Positions 1 to 7,883 of a DNA stretch of 64,000 bases are shown here, piece by piece; the stretch's first letter is position 1, and each line of letters opens with the position of its first letter. The DNA comes from Ferrovibrio terrae. Its GTDB lineage: Bacteria > Pseudomonadota > Alphaproteobacteria > Ferrovibrionales > Ferrovibrionaceae. The stretch lies in contig NZ_CP041636.1 of NCBI RefSeq assembly GCF_007197755.1, positions 1,152,001 through 1,216,000 of the forward strand. Direction: 5' to 3'. Position numbers and translations under genes: made by a program. A model generated the notes under the pieces. That model did no database searches, had not been told where the DNA came from, and was given only the letters and a program-made list of their open reading frames with translations.

Positions 1-639
1 CAGCGCGTAGATCGAGTAGTAAGTATGCGGCGTGCCGGCATAAAGCTGCGTGCCGTCGGGCACCAGCACATAGTCGATCTCGGCCAGGCGCGCGCGCAGG
101 TCCTCGCGTTTCTGCGGCGTGTCGCTGGTGGCCGGTACTTCGACGTCGTCGCACAGCACGATGTCGGCGCGGCAACCGGTGATGTTGCCGTTCAGGCCAC
201 GCGCCAGCATGGACGGATCGCGCCATTCCACGCTGCGGTTCACGGTGAACTGGTCAGACGCCCACTGGTCGCGCGACGGCGGCATCAGGCCGCGGGTCAG
301 AGGGTGGCGTTCGATGATGCGCTTCACGTTGCGCACCATCTTGCGCGCCAGCGTCTGCTCGGCGGCCAGAACCAGAATGCGCAAACCGGGATCACGCAGC
401 AGGAGCCAGGCCGCGAACAGGCCGACCAGCGTGGACTTGCCGGCATCACGGAACACGAGCAGCAGCAGCTCCTTGCGGCCATCCTGCCAGCTCTGTTCAA
501 GCCAGTCGAGAATCTCGCGATGCAGATCCGGCAGGCCGAGATGCTGGCGCCGGTTCCAGAAGCGCACGAAATCGGTCAGCGAGACCTGCTGCGCGACCTC
601 CATCGGCAGGCTGGGCGTGATCTGCTGGAACTCAGCCAC
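1..639 (-). CDS. Phage terminase large subunit, C-terminus beyond the window
   Basis: ATPase of the DNA-packaging motor, expected to drive DNA into the prohead through the portal. I read this frame directly from the minus strand: it starts at GTG 639 and stays open to base 1, giving 213 residues. A Walker A-like FRDAGKST lies near residue 65 and a Walker B-like IVLCDDVE near residue 160, which is the arrangement of T7 gp19-type terminases. The nuclease domain is outside the window. The start overlaps the end of the small terminase gene by 8 bases, a normal terS-terL coupling. Family assignment rests on the motifs and on the neighbours; the incomplete length is due to the window edge, not to a mutation. 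Confidence 0.88.
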   Translation of the reverse strand, partial: MAEFQQITPSLPMEVAQQVSLTDFVRFWNRRQHLGLPDLHREILDWLEQSWQDGRKELLLLVFRDAGKSTLVGLFAAWLLLRDPGLRILVLAAEQTLARKMVRNVKRIIERHPLTRGLMPPSRDQWASDQFTVNRSVEWRDPSMLARGLNGNITGCRADIVLCDDVEVPATSDTPQKREDLRARLAEIDYVLVPDGTQLYAGTPHTYYSIYAL

Positions 640-931
640 GCTCGCTCTCCTCGTCCAGGCTCGCTGCATCCAGATCGGCCACCATGGCGCGATAACCGGC
701 GATGTCGAGCGTGTCATTGCCGGCAGCCGTCTTGGTCGGGACATCGAGATGCAGCAGCTTGCGCAGCAGCACGATATGGGTCAGCACCGCCTTGGCGGCC
801 GACTGGCGCTGATACAGCGCCTTGTCGCCCGGCTCGCCGGGCCTGGCCTCCAATTCGTTGTACAACTCGGTCAGCGCCGCCAGCTTGGTGCTGGCGACGG
901 ATTCGAACCGGTGGTTGAGGGATTCTGTCAT
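632..931 (-). CDS. Phage terminase small subunit
   Basis: A 99-residue, mostly helical protein directly upstream of and overlapping the large terminase, the standard place for the DNA-recognition subunit of the packaging machine. I chose ATG 931 because GGGAG lies about 8 bases upstream; the frame could be extended to a TTG at 952 with a worse site. No helix-turn-helix is obvious by eye, so the call depends mainly on size, charge pattern and position. A hairpin at 951-983 separates it from the upstream tail-collar gene, so it may be expressed by readthrough or from an unseen promoter. Confidence 0.7.
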   Translation of the reverse strand: MTESLNHRFESVASTKLAALTELYNELEARPGEPGDKALYQRQSAAKAVLTHIVLLRKLLHLDVPTKTAAGNDTLDIAGYRAMVADLDAASLDEESERG

Positions 932-950
932 GGCGTAACTCCCGCCGTAC

Positions 951-983
951 AAAAGGAGGCCCGGCGGTTTGCGCCGCCGGACC
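951..983 (-). terminator. Rho-independent-like terminator after the tail-collar gene
   Basis: On the minus strand a 10-bp GC-rich stem (one G-U pair; arms 974-983 and 958-967, 6-base loop) is followed by TCCTTTT. It starts 10 bases after the stop of the tail-collar gene and precedes the terminase genes, so it may reduce transcription of the terminases relative to the virion genes. Confidence 0.6.
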
Positions 984-992
984 GCCCCGTGA

Positions 993-1850
993 TCAGACCT
1001 TGATGATGTAGTTGAGGATCAGCGTCGGCTGCACGTTGTTGTGCGGCTGGTCGCCACCGGTCGGCAGCGCGACAGCGCCGTAATACAGATACTGGTGGAT
1101 GGCGACACCACCGGGGGTCAAAGCGGATGCCGGGGTTTCGCCGACATTGACGTCATGGCCATGGGACGCCAGTTCCGCCACAGTCAGCTGATGCTGTTGA
1201 TTGCCACCAGCAGCACCCAGCGCGCTGCCATTTAGCCCAGCCGCCGAACCAGCGGTCAGGCGGTTGGCGGACGTGCCGCCCATATTGTCCTTGCCAGCCG
1301 CAACACGGCCGCGCAAATCCGGCAGGTTGAACGTCGTCGTACCGTCACCAGAGCCGTAAGTGGTGCCAACGACCGCGAACAGACCCGCACAGGTCTCGCG
1401 GCCGACGGCAGCACCATCGCAAAGCAGCCAGCCATCCGGCGCAATGCCGCCAGCAAAAGGCGAGACCAATCCACTCGGGATCAGACCATCAGTGACCGTG
1501 ATCTGCAGGATCTCGTCGTCGCCGTCCTCAAGCTCGGTGAGGGCAATCCCGGCGCCAGCGACCAACTTCTGCACCAGCGTATCGGCCGTGGTGTCGTTGC
1601 CGGAGACATGCACGGTCTGCAGCCGGCGGATGCGTATGACATCGCCGATTGCCGGCGCCACAGCAAAAGTCACGGTGCCGCCGAAAGGATTCCCCGTGTC
1701 GTAGACCGTGACACCAGTCGCCGGCGCGCCATTCAGGTAGACCGCGATCTCGGCAGCAGTGGAGAAGGTGAATGGAATGGTGAAAAGCACCGTGCTGCCA
1801 TTGCCTTCATAGGTGACGCTGGCATTTCCAGTACTGGTAGGAATCGACAT
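993..1850 (-). CDS. Tail fibre/collar protein with C-terminal phage tail-collar domain
   Basis: A 285-residue virion protein. The first ~110 residues resemble the N-terminal attachment domain of T7 gp17-type fibres (YEGNGSTVLFTIPFTF, then VIRIRRLQTV). From about residue 130 the pattern GWLLCDGA...TFNLPDLRGR is the phage tail-collar domain found at the tips of short tail fibres, followed by a His/Gly-rich receptor-type end. Start at ATG 1850 is preferred over 1862 because GTGAGG lies just upstream. It is separated from the collagen-like fibre by the radical SAM/ATP-grasp cassette, so the phage has two fibre-type proteins that share the same kind of N-terminus. This one has only two cysteines and lacks the Asn-Cys tail. 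Confidence 0.85.
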   Translation of the reverse strand: MSIPTSTGNASVTYEGNGSTVLFTIPFTFSTAAEIAVYLNGAPATGVTVYDTGNPFGGTVTFAVAPAIGDVIRIRRLQTVHVSGNDTTADTLVQKLVAGAGIALTELEDGDDEILQITVTDGLIPSGLVSPFAGGIAPDGWLLCDGAAVGRETCAGLFAVVGTTYGSGDGTTTFNLPDLRGRVAAGKDNMGGTSANRLTAGSAAGLNGSALGAAGGNQQHQLTVAELASHGHDVNVGETPASALTPGGVAIHQYLYYGAVALPTGGDQPHNNVQPTLILNYIIKV

Positions 1851-1901
1851 GGAAAACCTCACTGTAAAAATATGATTTGAAAATGGCCGGCTTCGTCCGC
1901 G

Positions 1902-1916
1902 TCAGCGGTGCTGCAT
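1902..1916 (-). other. Strong ribosome-binding site with a four-codon minigene (MQHR)
   Basis: Directly after the 25-residue peptide gene, AGAAGGAGAT (minus strand, bases 1921-1930) stands at ideal spacing before ATG 1916, but the frame stops after four codons. It may be a leader minigene, a remnant of a lost gene, or a coupling site that keeps ribosomes on the message before the tail-collar gene. No longer frame follows this site. Confidence 0.35.
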
Positions 1917-1930
1917 GTGCATCTCCTTCT

Positions 1931-2008
1931 TCAGTCCCAGTGAATCGCCATCGCAGCCACCAGCAGCAGCGCGGCGGCCAGATCCGTGATGGCAAGCGAT
2001 GCGGTCAT
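1931..2008 (-). CDS. 25-residue single-span membrane peptide
   Basis: A very short frame coupled by an ATGA overlap to the stop of the ATP-grasp gene. The product has a hydrophobic core (LAAALLLVAAMAI) after an Asp and ends in HWD, so it could form one transmembrane helix. In T7 a one-span holin (17.5) lies between the fibre and the small terminase, and this peptide occupies the same relative place. At 25 residues it is far shorter than known T7-type holins, so a holin role is only a possibility. Evidence that it is real: tight translational coupling and a strong Shine-Dalgarno immediately after it. Confidence 0.45.
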   Translation of the reverse strand: MTASLAITDLAAALLLVAAMAIHWD

Positions 2009-3207
2009 CGCGCGATCTCGTCGGCGTAGTGCAGCCTGATGCCGGCACGGAAGCGTTCTGCGTCAGCCGTGCAGGTGGCGAGATCGGCGCCAAGCGTGAC
2101 GAAACACGGCATCACGCCGGCCTTGTCGAAACCGCCCACAGGACTGCCGCAGTCTTCGGCGGTCAATCGCACCGGCAGGATATGCGGCGGCACTGGCAGA
2201 TGTTCGACCGCAGCGATCCTGCGTCGGGGATCACCATTCACCAGATCGATCACTGTCACCGGTGCGGGAAGTGGCAGGTCGAGTGGCGCGTCGAACAGCA
2301 GGGCCGCCAGCAGGCGGCGATGCGCCGTAGGATCTGCCACGCCAGCTACCCAGTCCCAGGTTGTCGTCAGGCGGAGATTGATATCGATGAGATGTAGGCC
2401 GTCCGGTCCACGGATCCCATGCACATTCATAATACCGCGTCCCCAGGCCGGATCGCGCCGCCGCAGACGATCAAGGTGCGGCAGGTTTTCGATCAGATCC
2501 GGCGCGGCATTATTGTGGAAACAGGCCCGGCGCCAACGCGGTCCGTCGACACTGCCTGCACCGGTGAGTTCGAAATATCCGTGGCTCCGGTAGATGACAT
2601 GCATCTGCGACGCCGTTAGCAACAACATGGCACCTTCCGTACAACTGCCATCCAGAGCGGCCTGCAGCAGCGCCGGGCCAAGCGCCTGAGGTTGACGCTG
2701 TTCGGCGAAGAATGGGGTTTGCAGCCCCTCTTCCCGCAGCCAGCGCATAAAGTGGTCTTTGCTGTTGAAACGGCGATAGCCCCAGGGCCGCGGTGACCAG
2801 CCACCGGACGAGCGCGTCGGTTTCACGATGATCGGTCCCGACCAGAGCCAGCCGAAAATATCTTCTGGCGTCAACGGCAGACACTGTGGCAGCAGCGGCA
2901 GATCGAAGATCTGGCTCAGTAGCGGAATTCCCGTCGCTTTATCAGCCAGCTGATTTATCAAGCCGACTGATAAGCCACCGCATCCATGGCGCTCGTTCAG
3001 ACGCGCGGCCACCAGGGTCAGGGCATCACTGCAGGCAATCGCCAGAACGATTGCCTCGTCGCCCGCCATGGCTTCGACGACTTCTGACCGGTCACCGACA
3101 ATGATGCGCGCCGGTACACCCAGCGATTCGGCGGCGGCACGCAGATGTGCGGCCTTATCCCGACTCTCGTGGCTGGGTGCGGCCAGCAGAAGCAGAGGCT
3201 TGCTCAT
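2005..3207 (-). CDS. ATP-grasp family enzyme of the phage fibre cassette
   Basis: A 400-residue protein that I read as an ATP-grasp ligase, the family that activates carboxylates with ATP and joins them to an amine, hydroxyl or thiol. Visible elements are GPIIVKPTRSSGG (residues 124-136, with the expected nucleotide-binding Lys129) and LIDINLRLTTTWDW (273-286, the metal-binding Asp/Asn strand). The N-terminal ~120 residues form a plausible pre-ATP-grasp domain. Its ATG overlaps the stop of the radical SAM gene, so the two are translationally coupled and probably act on the same target. ATP-grasp enzymes paired with radical SAM enzymes are known in RiPP pathways; in a phage tail operon I know of no described case. 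The substrate is not visible from sequence. Confidence 0.7.
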   Translation of the reverse strand: MSKPLLLLAAPSHESRDKAAHLRAAAESLGVPARIIVGDRSEVVEAMAGDEAIVLAIACSDALTLVAARLNERHGCGGLSVGLINQLADKATGIPLLSQIFDLPLLPQCLPLTPEDIFGWLWSGPIIVKPTRSSGGWSPRPWGYRRFNSKDHFMRWLREEGLQTPFFAEQRQPQALGPALLQAALDGSCTEGAMLLLTASQMHVIYRSHGYFELTGAGSVDGPRWRRACFHNNAAPDLIENLPHLDRLRRRDPAWGRGIMNVHGIRGPDGLHLIDINLRLTTTWDWVAGVADPTAHRRLLAALLFDAPLDLPLPAPVTVIDLVNGDPRRRIAAVEHLPVPPHILPVRLTAEDCGSPVGGFDKAGVMPCFVTLGADLATCTADAERFRAGIRLHYADEIAR

Positions 3208-4547
3208 GCGGCCACCTCCAGGCTGGCAGGATCGATCACCGCCATGCGTTCGGGCAGGCCGTCGCGCCGCGGCGGACCTTCAATCTCGACCAACACCAGG
3301 TGCGTCAGCCAGTAAATGGCGGCAGCAAAGACGCCGAGATTATGCCAGTAGCTGTTGTCACAGGCCTGGCGCCAGAGGTCGTCTTCGAGAAACAGGCAGG
3401 CACCCTGGCAGAGTGGCAGCACTGGGCAGTTGCCGCACTCGCTGCGCGTCGACCAGTGATAGGCGGTATCGAGACGGATATCCTGCATCGCCTCGACATG
3501 GCCGATGCGATGCTTGGTATCGGCCGACATGTTCTGGCAAGTGAGGGCATTGCCCTTCAGATCAACCGCCAACCGGCCCGGATCGTCCATGCCGCATTTC
3601 TGGCCGAGCGCCGCAGCCGGCCGACCTTCCGCCAGTTGGCGGAAAAAGCCAGTGATCTTGTCGCGGATCGTGCTGACCGACATAGACTCGCCACGCACTG
3701 CTTCCCAGAAGACGGCGGCCATGAAAGCACGGCCTTCCTCCTCATTGCGCAAACTGAGTCGCTTGCCGTTCTCATCGTAGGGCAACAGTACCTCTTCGGT
3801 GACCATCGGCAGATCCGCTTCCGGTACACCGAGTGCCGTCGCAATATGTCGGCGCGCTGCGGTCAGAGACATGTTGCGACGATGCAGCACCGCGTTGAAG
3901 CTGACGCGATGCTGCGGTGCCAGCCGATCATAGAGCAGCCGCAGCATGGCACGCTTGTGCGGATCGGCCAGCGGATCCGGACCACGGTACTTCATCGCCG
4001 GCCCGTCATGGCTGATGCCGATGCCGAAACCCATACGATCCAACCAGTCGATCTTGGCTTCATCCAGCAGCGAACCATTGCTGACCATACCGAAACCCGC
4101 CTGTGGAAACCGCGTACGCAAGGCTTCGGCCAGTGGTTTCAGCGTCTTCCAGTAGACGAAAGGCTCGCCGCCCCAGAATTCGATCCGCTGCGGTTCGCCC
4201 TCCAGCCAGTCGGACAACGTGGCGAGAAACCGATCGACATCGGTCGGATCACCCTGGCTGTCATGCGGCTGATGCGCTTGATTGCAATACTGGCAACTGT
4301 AATTGCATTTCAGCCCGAGCTGGATTTTCAGCACACGCACCTGCCGCTGCTTGCCCGCCGGCAGGGTCGGATGCACCGGAAAAGCGGGTTGCCATGCGCG
4401 GGGCGTATCGACGTAGCCATGACCGACGCCGCTCAGATCAAGCGGTGTGCCGTCATCCCAGCAAAGCCTCGCAGCCTGCGGTGACCAGAAAGCAGTCCGG
4501 CGATAGTCACCAGGACCAGCGAAGATAAGACGATAGAGCGGCGGCAT
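3204..4547 (-). CDS. Radical SAM/SPASM peptide-maturase-like enzyme
   Basis: A 447-residue radical SAM enzyme. The cluster motif CNYSCQYC (Cys81, 85, 88; CX3CX2C) and the SAM-contact motif GGEPF (126-130) are intact. The C-terminal part carries a full seven-cysteine SPASM domain: Cys318, Cys337, then CX2CX5CX3C at 371, 374, 380, 384, and Cys396. SPASM enzymes with these auxiliary clusters modify ribosomal peptides and proteins (PqqE, sactipeptide and ranthipeptide maturases, anaerobic sulfatase-maturating enzymes). The start at ATG 4547 has GGAG 8 bases upstream. It lies between an unknown protein and a coupled ATP-grasp gene, downstream of the fibre with a repeated Asn-Cys tail, which is the most likely substrate. 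The chemistry (for example a thioether at Asn) is inference. Confidence 0.9.
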   Translation of the reverse strand: MPPLYRLIFAGPGDYRRTAFWSPQAARLCWDDGTPLDLSGVGHGYVDTPRAWQPAFPVHPTLPAGKQRQVRVLKIQLGLKCNYSCQYCNQAHQPHDSQGDPTDVDRFLATLSDWLEGEPQRIEFWGGEPFVYWKTLKPLAEALRTRFPQAGFGMVSNGSLLDEAKIDWLDRMGFGIGISHDGPAMKYRGPDPLADPHKRAMLRLLYDRLAPQHRVSFNAVLHRRNMSLTAARRHIATALGVPEADLPMVTEEVLLPYDENGKRLSLRNEEEGRAFMAAVFWEAVRGESMSVSTIRDKITGFFRQLAEGRPAAALGQKCGMDDPGRLAVDLKGNALTCQNMSADTKHRIGHVEAMQDIRLDTAYHWSTRSECGNCPVLPLCQGACLFLEDDLWRQACDNSYWHNLGVFAAAIYWLTHLVLVEIEGPPRRDGLPERMAVIDPASLEVAA

Positions 4548-4573
4548 GACAATGCTCCGGGCAGGAAACGGAC

Positions 4574-5536
4574 TCAGACGATCGTGACGATCTTTTCGTC
4601 GACACCGCTAAAATTGCGCCAACCGACCTTCAGTTTGATTTTGTCGCCGGCGTTTAAGCCCAGGGCCATCAGTGGAAAGCTGCCGATTCCGTTACTGATC
4701 TCGACTTGGCGCTGCGGCAGATAGCCGGCGTTACATTCGAGGTAGACTTTGGCGTCCACGTCATCGACCAGCGTATCGGTGTTCTTGCTGAACATCTCAA
4801 TGTTGTAAGTTGCGGCTTGGCCGGCCGGGATGGTGTCGGAGCCAGACAAGCGCAGCGAGGCAAACAACGCCTTGAAGCCGTATAGCGGTTCGAGATCGTA
4901 TGGCCCCAGACCGATCTTGATGGTTGGCATCTGCTTGTGGCTGGCGAAATTGTGAATACAGCCGAAAGCCGGGTTGTATTTCACGACAAAGACGCAGTTG
5001 GAGAAATCCTGCCGCGCGAAAGGCACATTGAGCATCATGAGATTTATCTCCTTGCGCCCGATCAGCAGGTTGTAGTGATGCTCGCGGCTTGGCTGCGTGG
5101 CAAGGTAGCGGTTAAACGGCATCGACAGCTTGCCGTCGCGCGTGGCGTTGAAGGCCCAGATGGCGTAGTCGGACCAGGCTACAGAGCCCAGCACCCCGGT
5201 ATCGATCCGGAAGCCGACCTGGCTGATCGGCTGCAGGAACAGATTCCGGTTGCGCGATCCTCCGACATACTGGCCGCCTAACGCCTCCAGCGGAATCCAG
5301 TGCCTCTCACGGATCTCGCGCGAAACCGCGAGATCGGAATCAAGCTCGAAGGGCTCCGCATGCCCACCATAAATCGCGACTGCGTCTTTCACCGGCATCG
5401 CCGAGGCAACGGCAGCATCTTCACTCAACCGCCAGGTGCGCAATGTGATCCGGTCGGAATCTGTCTTTGCCTCCACGACAAATGGAGTTTTCAAACCGGA
5501 CCAGAGGAAATTGTGTCGTTGAAACAGGGCGCTCAT
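4574..5536 (-). CDS. Unknown beta-rich phage tail protein (320 aa)
   Basis: I do not recognise a named family. Start ATG 5536 follows GGGAG and lies 13 bases after the fibre stop. The sequence looks beta-rich throughout; the last ~90 residues (from SGSDTIPAGQAATYNIEM to the end) have the alternating pattern of a bacterial Ig-like domain. Several aromatic and charged stretches suggest a virion surface or adhesion protein. It contains one SNC motif and few other cysteines. Position between the fibre and the radical SAM gene allows two readings: a receptor-binding or fibre-tip component, or a scaffold/recognition partner that presents the fibre tail to the maturase. Neither can be decided from sequence alone. 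Confidence 0.6.
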   Translation of the reverse strand: MSALFQRHNFLWSGLKTPFVVEAKTDSDRITLRTWRLSEDAAVASAMPVKDAVAIYGGHAEPFELDSDLAVSREIRERHWIPLEALGGQYVGGSRNRNLFLQPISQVGFRIDTGVLGSVAWSDYAIWAFNATRDGKLSMPFNRYLATQPSREHHYNLLIGRKEINLMMLNVPFARQDFSNCVFVVKYNPAFGCIHNFASHKQMPTIKIGLGPYDLEPLYGFKALFASLRLSGSDTIPAGQAATYNIEMFSKNTDTLVDDVDAKVYLECNAGYLPQRQVEISNGIGSFPLMALGLNAGDKIKLKVGWRNFSGVDEKIVTIV

Positions 5537-5549
5537 CTGAATCTCCCGA

Positions 5550-7400
5550 TCACTTGCAGTTCCAGCAGTTCGAACAGTCACAGTTGCAGTTACAGTTACA
5601 GTTACAGTTCGAGTAGCAGTTGGTCTGACCGCAATTGCAGTTCTTCCAGTCACGCCGCTGGACGTCGAAACCGATTTCAGTACGCAGAAGGTAGTAGGAG
5701 CCATAAATCCGCTCGTTGGTCTGGCTGACCGGCTGGTTGGTGGTCGACGATCCGCCGGCAAAGTCGTAGCCGGGATTCACGTAGGGCAGACCCAGTCCCC
5801 AGCTCCACCAATTGGCATTCGGCATACTCCAGCTGGTGTTGCTGAAGCAGTTGCCGTTCGGAATGATGCCAGAGCAGTTGGCGACCTGCTGTTCCTCGTA
5901 GAGGGTTTCGCGGGTACGATGCAGGATCGCGTAGCCGACATCCTGCCCGCTGCCGAGCAGGAAGCCGGTGGCGAGTGGCGTGGTGCCATTGCTCTGCAGG
6001 CTGGGCGCGACCAGTGGCCCGGTCATGATATCGCCGTCCTTTTCAACGAAGCCGCTCGGTGCGTCCTGCCAGGCCACATCACCGTCGTCATTCGATGCCT
6101 TGGCCAGCACCTGACCTTCGTTGCCGCCATGCGGAACACCGAGGCCTGGTGCGCCATCTTCGCCAGGCAATCCCTGTGGACCGAGTGGACCCACCGGCCC
6201 CTGCGCGCCTTGCGGTCCCTGCGCGCCGGTCGGGCCGACTGGCCCGGTCTCGCCCTGCGGACCCTGAATGCCCTGCAGACCGCGCGCCGCCAGCAGCGAC
6301 CAATGCGCCGTATCATCGGCAGGTATCATGCTGCCGCTCACTGCATCGATGCAGACATAGCTTTGGCCTCCATGCTGAACCGCATCGTCGGCAGCATAAG
6401 CCGTCGCAGCCAGCCAACCGCCGCGCCAGGTCAGACCACGCGGACCCTGTGCGCCCGTCGCGCCAACCGGGCCCTGCGGACCCTGCGGACCGAGTGGACC
6501 CTGCAGACCCTGGACGCCCTGCGCTCCCTGCGGACCGGCCTCGCCGCGGCCGAAATAGATGCCGTTCGACCAGTCGGCCGCAGCATTGCTCAGCTTGAAG
6601 AAGAGTTGGCCGAGATCGGCGGCGAGAAACGCGAAGCCCGCGGTGGCTGCGTCATGCGATGTGCGCTGGGCGTAGCCGCCGATCGCATCCGGCGTAAACG
6701 ACTGGCCCGGCGCACCTGCACTGCCCTGCACGCCCTGCGGACCCTGCGGGCCTGTTGCGCCCTGCGGACCCAGCGGGCCGGCGGGACCAGCAGGGCCGGG
6801 GTTGCCCTGCGGACCCGGGGGCCCGCCCACACCCTGTATGCCCTGCGGTCCCGTCACACCCTGCGGGCCGATCGGACCTGCAACACCCTGCGGACCCTGC
6901 GGACCGACCGGACCGGAGGGGATCGATCCCTCGCCGATCAGTTGCGGCTGACCATCGCCATCGAAGCCCAGCACGCGATTGGCGCGCGCACCAGACGGCA
7001 GAACAAGATCCTGCGCGGCCGGGAACGCCGCGCCTGGCGCCAGCTTTACGGCGCGAGCGACCTTTTCATCGACCTGCTGCACCAGCCGCGTCAGCCGTTC
7101 GAATTCGGCATTCAGCGCTTCGGCACGTAACACACCACCTTCGGAAAATTGTGGACCGCTGGCCAGGCCGACAATGCGTGCGATCGTCACACGCTGACCG
7201 GCCTGCGGCGGATTATCGGCGAAGGCAATTGTGCCGCCATCGCCGTTATTCAGCAGGTCGACCGTGTAATCGCTGCGCGGGCCGTCATCGACCCAGACAT
7301 GCAGTTCGGCTGCATTGGACACCGGAAATTCAAACGGAAACAGTTGCTCCACGCCAGTGGCGATCAGCTGGATTCTCGGAATGAGTGAAGATGTCGTCAT
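5550..7400 (-). CDS. Collagen-like tail fibre with Asn-Cys repeat C-terminus
   Basis: A 616-residue fibre. Residues 1-150 match the T7 gp17-type N-terminal domain that attaches to the tail ([29 protein letters not shown]). Three collagen-type Gly-X-Y stretches follow at about 163-233, 287-323 and 374-422, expected to form a triple-helical shaft. Between them, residues 324-372 ([17 protein letters not shown]...YVC) resemble a small carbohydrate-binding module. The final 29 residues (588-616) contain 11 cysteines, ten preceded by Asn and one by Asp; two more Asn-Cys pairs occur at 508-509 and 517-518. GGAGAT precedes the ATG. The free Cys density is odd for a cytoplasmically assembled fibre, and the adjacent radical SAM and ATP-grasp genes suggest the tail is enzymatically modified. 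Confidence 0.88.
   Translation of the reverse strand: MTTSSLIPRIQLIATGVEQLFPFEFPVSNAAELHVWVDDGPRSDYTVDLLNNGDGGTIAFADNPPQAGQRVTIARIVGLASGPQFSEGGVLRAEALNAEFERLTRLVQQVDEKVARAVKLAPGAAFPAAQDLVLPSGARANRVLGFDGDGQPQLIGEGSIPSGPVGPQGPQGVAGPIGPQGVTGPQGIQGVGGPPGPQGNPGPAGPAGPLGPQGATGPQGPQGVQGSAGAPGQSFTPDAIGGYAQRTSHDAATAGFAFLAADLGQLFFKLSNAAADWSNGIYFGRGEAGPQGAQGVQGLQGPLGPQGPQGPVGATGAQGPRGLTWRGGWLAATAYAADDAVQHGGQSYVCIDAVSGSMIPADDTAHWSLLAARGLQGIQGPQGETGPVGPTGAQGPQGAQGPVGPLGPQGLPGEDGAPGLGVPHGGNEGQVLAKASNDDGDVAWQDAPSGFVEKDGDIMTGPLVAPSLQSNGTTPLATGFLLGSGQDVGYAILHRTRETLYEEQQVANCSGIIPNGNCFSNTSWSMPNANWWSWGLGLPYVNPGYDFAGGSSTTNQPVSQTNERIYGSYYLLRTEIGFDVQRRDWKNCNCGQTNCYSNCNCNCNCNCDCSNCWNCK
5553..5642 (-). repeat. Asn-Cys codon repeat encoding the fibre C-terminal tail
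   Basis: The core is a 6-bp DNA repeat (AACTGT/AACTGC on the minus strand) run five to six times without interruption and then with spacers. The synonymous Cys codons TGT and TGC are mixed, as expected if the protein repeat is kept by selection and not only by slippage. It encodes residues 587-616 of the fibre. Confidence 0.85.
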
Positions 7401-7424
7401 GAATATCTCCGCGATCTGCGATGA

Positions 7425-7883
7425 TCAGAAAATGCCAAGCTGCCGGCCGATGCCGACGCCGGTTTGAACGACCGATGCTGCCTTTGAGAAGGAATCAGGA
7501 CGTTGGTGGCGCAGCAGATTGAGCTGCATGCCGTCCTGGAGGCTGCGTATGCTGCGATCCAGCCGCTCGTCGATCTCCTGCTTTTCCTGCAGGCTCTGCG
7601 TCAGCAGATTGTCGAACACTGCCTCACCAGACCCATCACTGCTGATGCCGGCACCGGCAAAGGCTGCGCGTTGGGATGCAGACGCACGCCTCAACCGCTC
7701 CAGCCGGTCCTGCTCCGCCTTGGCATGCTGGCGCTGCAGCTCGTTCACCTGGTCCTGCGCCTGCTGGGCCTGCATGGCCTGTGCCTGCGATTGCGCCTTG
7801 CGCTGCTGATTAGCCTGCGAGATCGAACCGACGGTAGAGAGCGCGGTGCTTGCGATCATCAGGGCTGTTTCGATTCCGGACAT
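7425..7883 (-). CDS. Small internal virion protein (gp14-like)
   Basis: A 152-residue protein starting at ATG 7883, overlapping the stop of tail tubular protein B (ATGA). It has a hydrophobic, small-residue N-terminus (ALMIASTALSTVGS) followed by a long Gln/Ala-rich helix and the conserved-looking stretch RRASASQRAAFAGAGI. This pattern and place are those of the short internal core protein of T7-like phages (gp14), which enters the host envelope on infection. The usual large core proteins gp15 and gp16 do not follow; the next gene is the fibre. Function is therefore assigned by synteny and composition. Confidence 0.65.
   Translation of the reverse strand: MSGIETALMIASTALSTVGSISQANQQRKAQSQAQAMQAQQAQDQVNELQRQHAKAEQDRLERLRRASASQRAAFAGAGISSDGSGEAVFDNLLTQSLQEKQEIDERLDRSIRSLQDGMQLNLLRHQRPDSFSKAASVVQTGVGIGRQLGIF

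Noticed and set aside
5919-7384. Long plus-strand frames opposite the collagen-like fibre
   Set aside because: They arise from the Gly-X-Y codon bias on the other strand and have low-complexity Arg/Ala/Leu products without start sites.
5550-7400. Diversity-generating retroelement acting on the fibre
   Set aside because: No reverse transcriptase, accessory protein or template repeat is seen near the fibre, and the C-terminal repeat is not an adenine-variable cassette.
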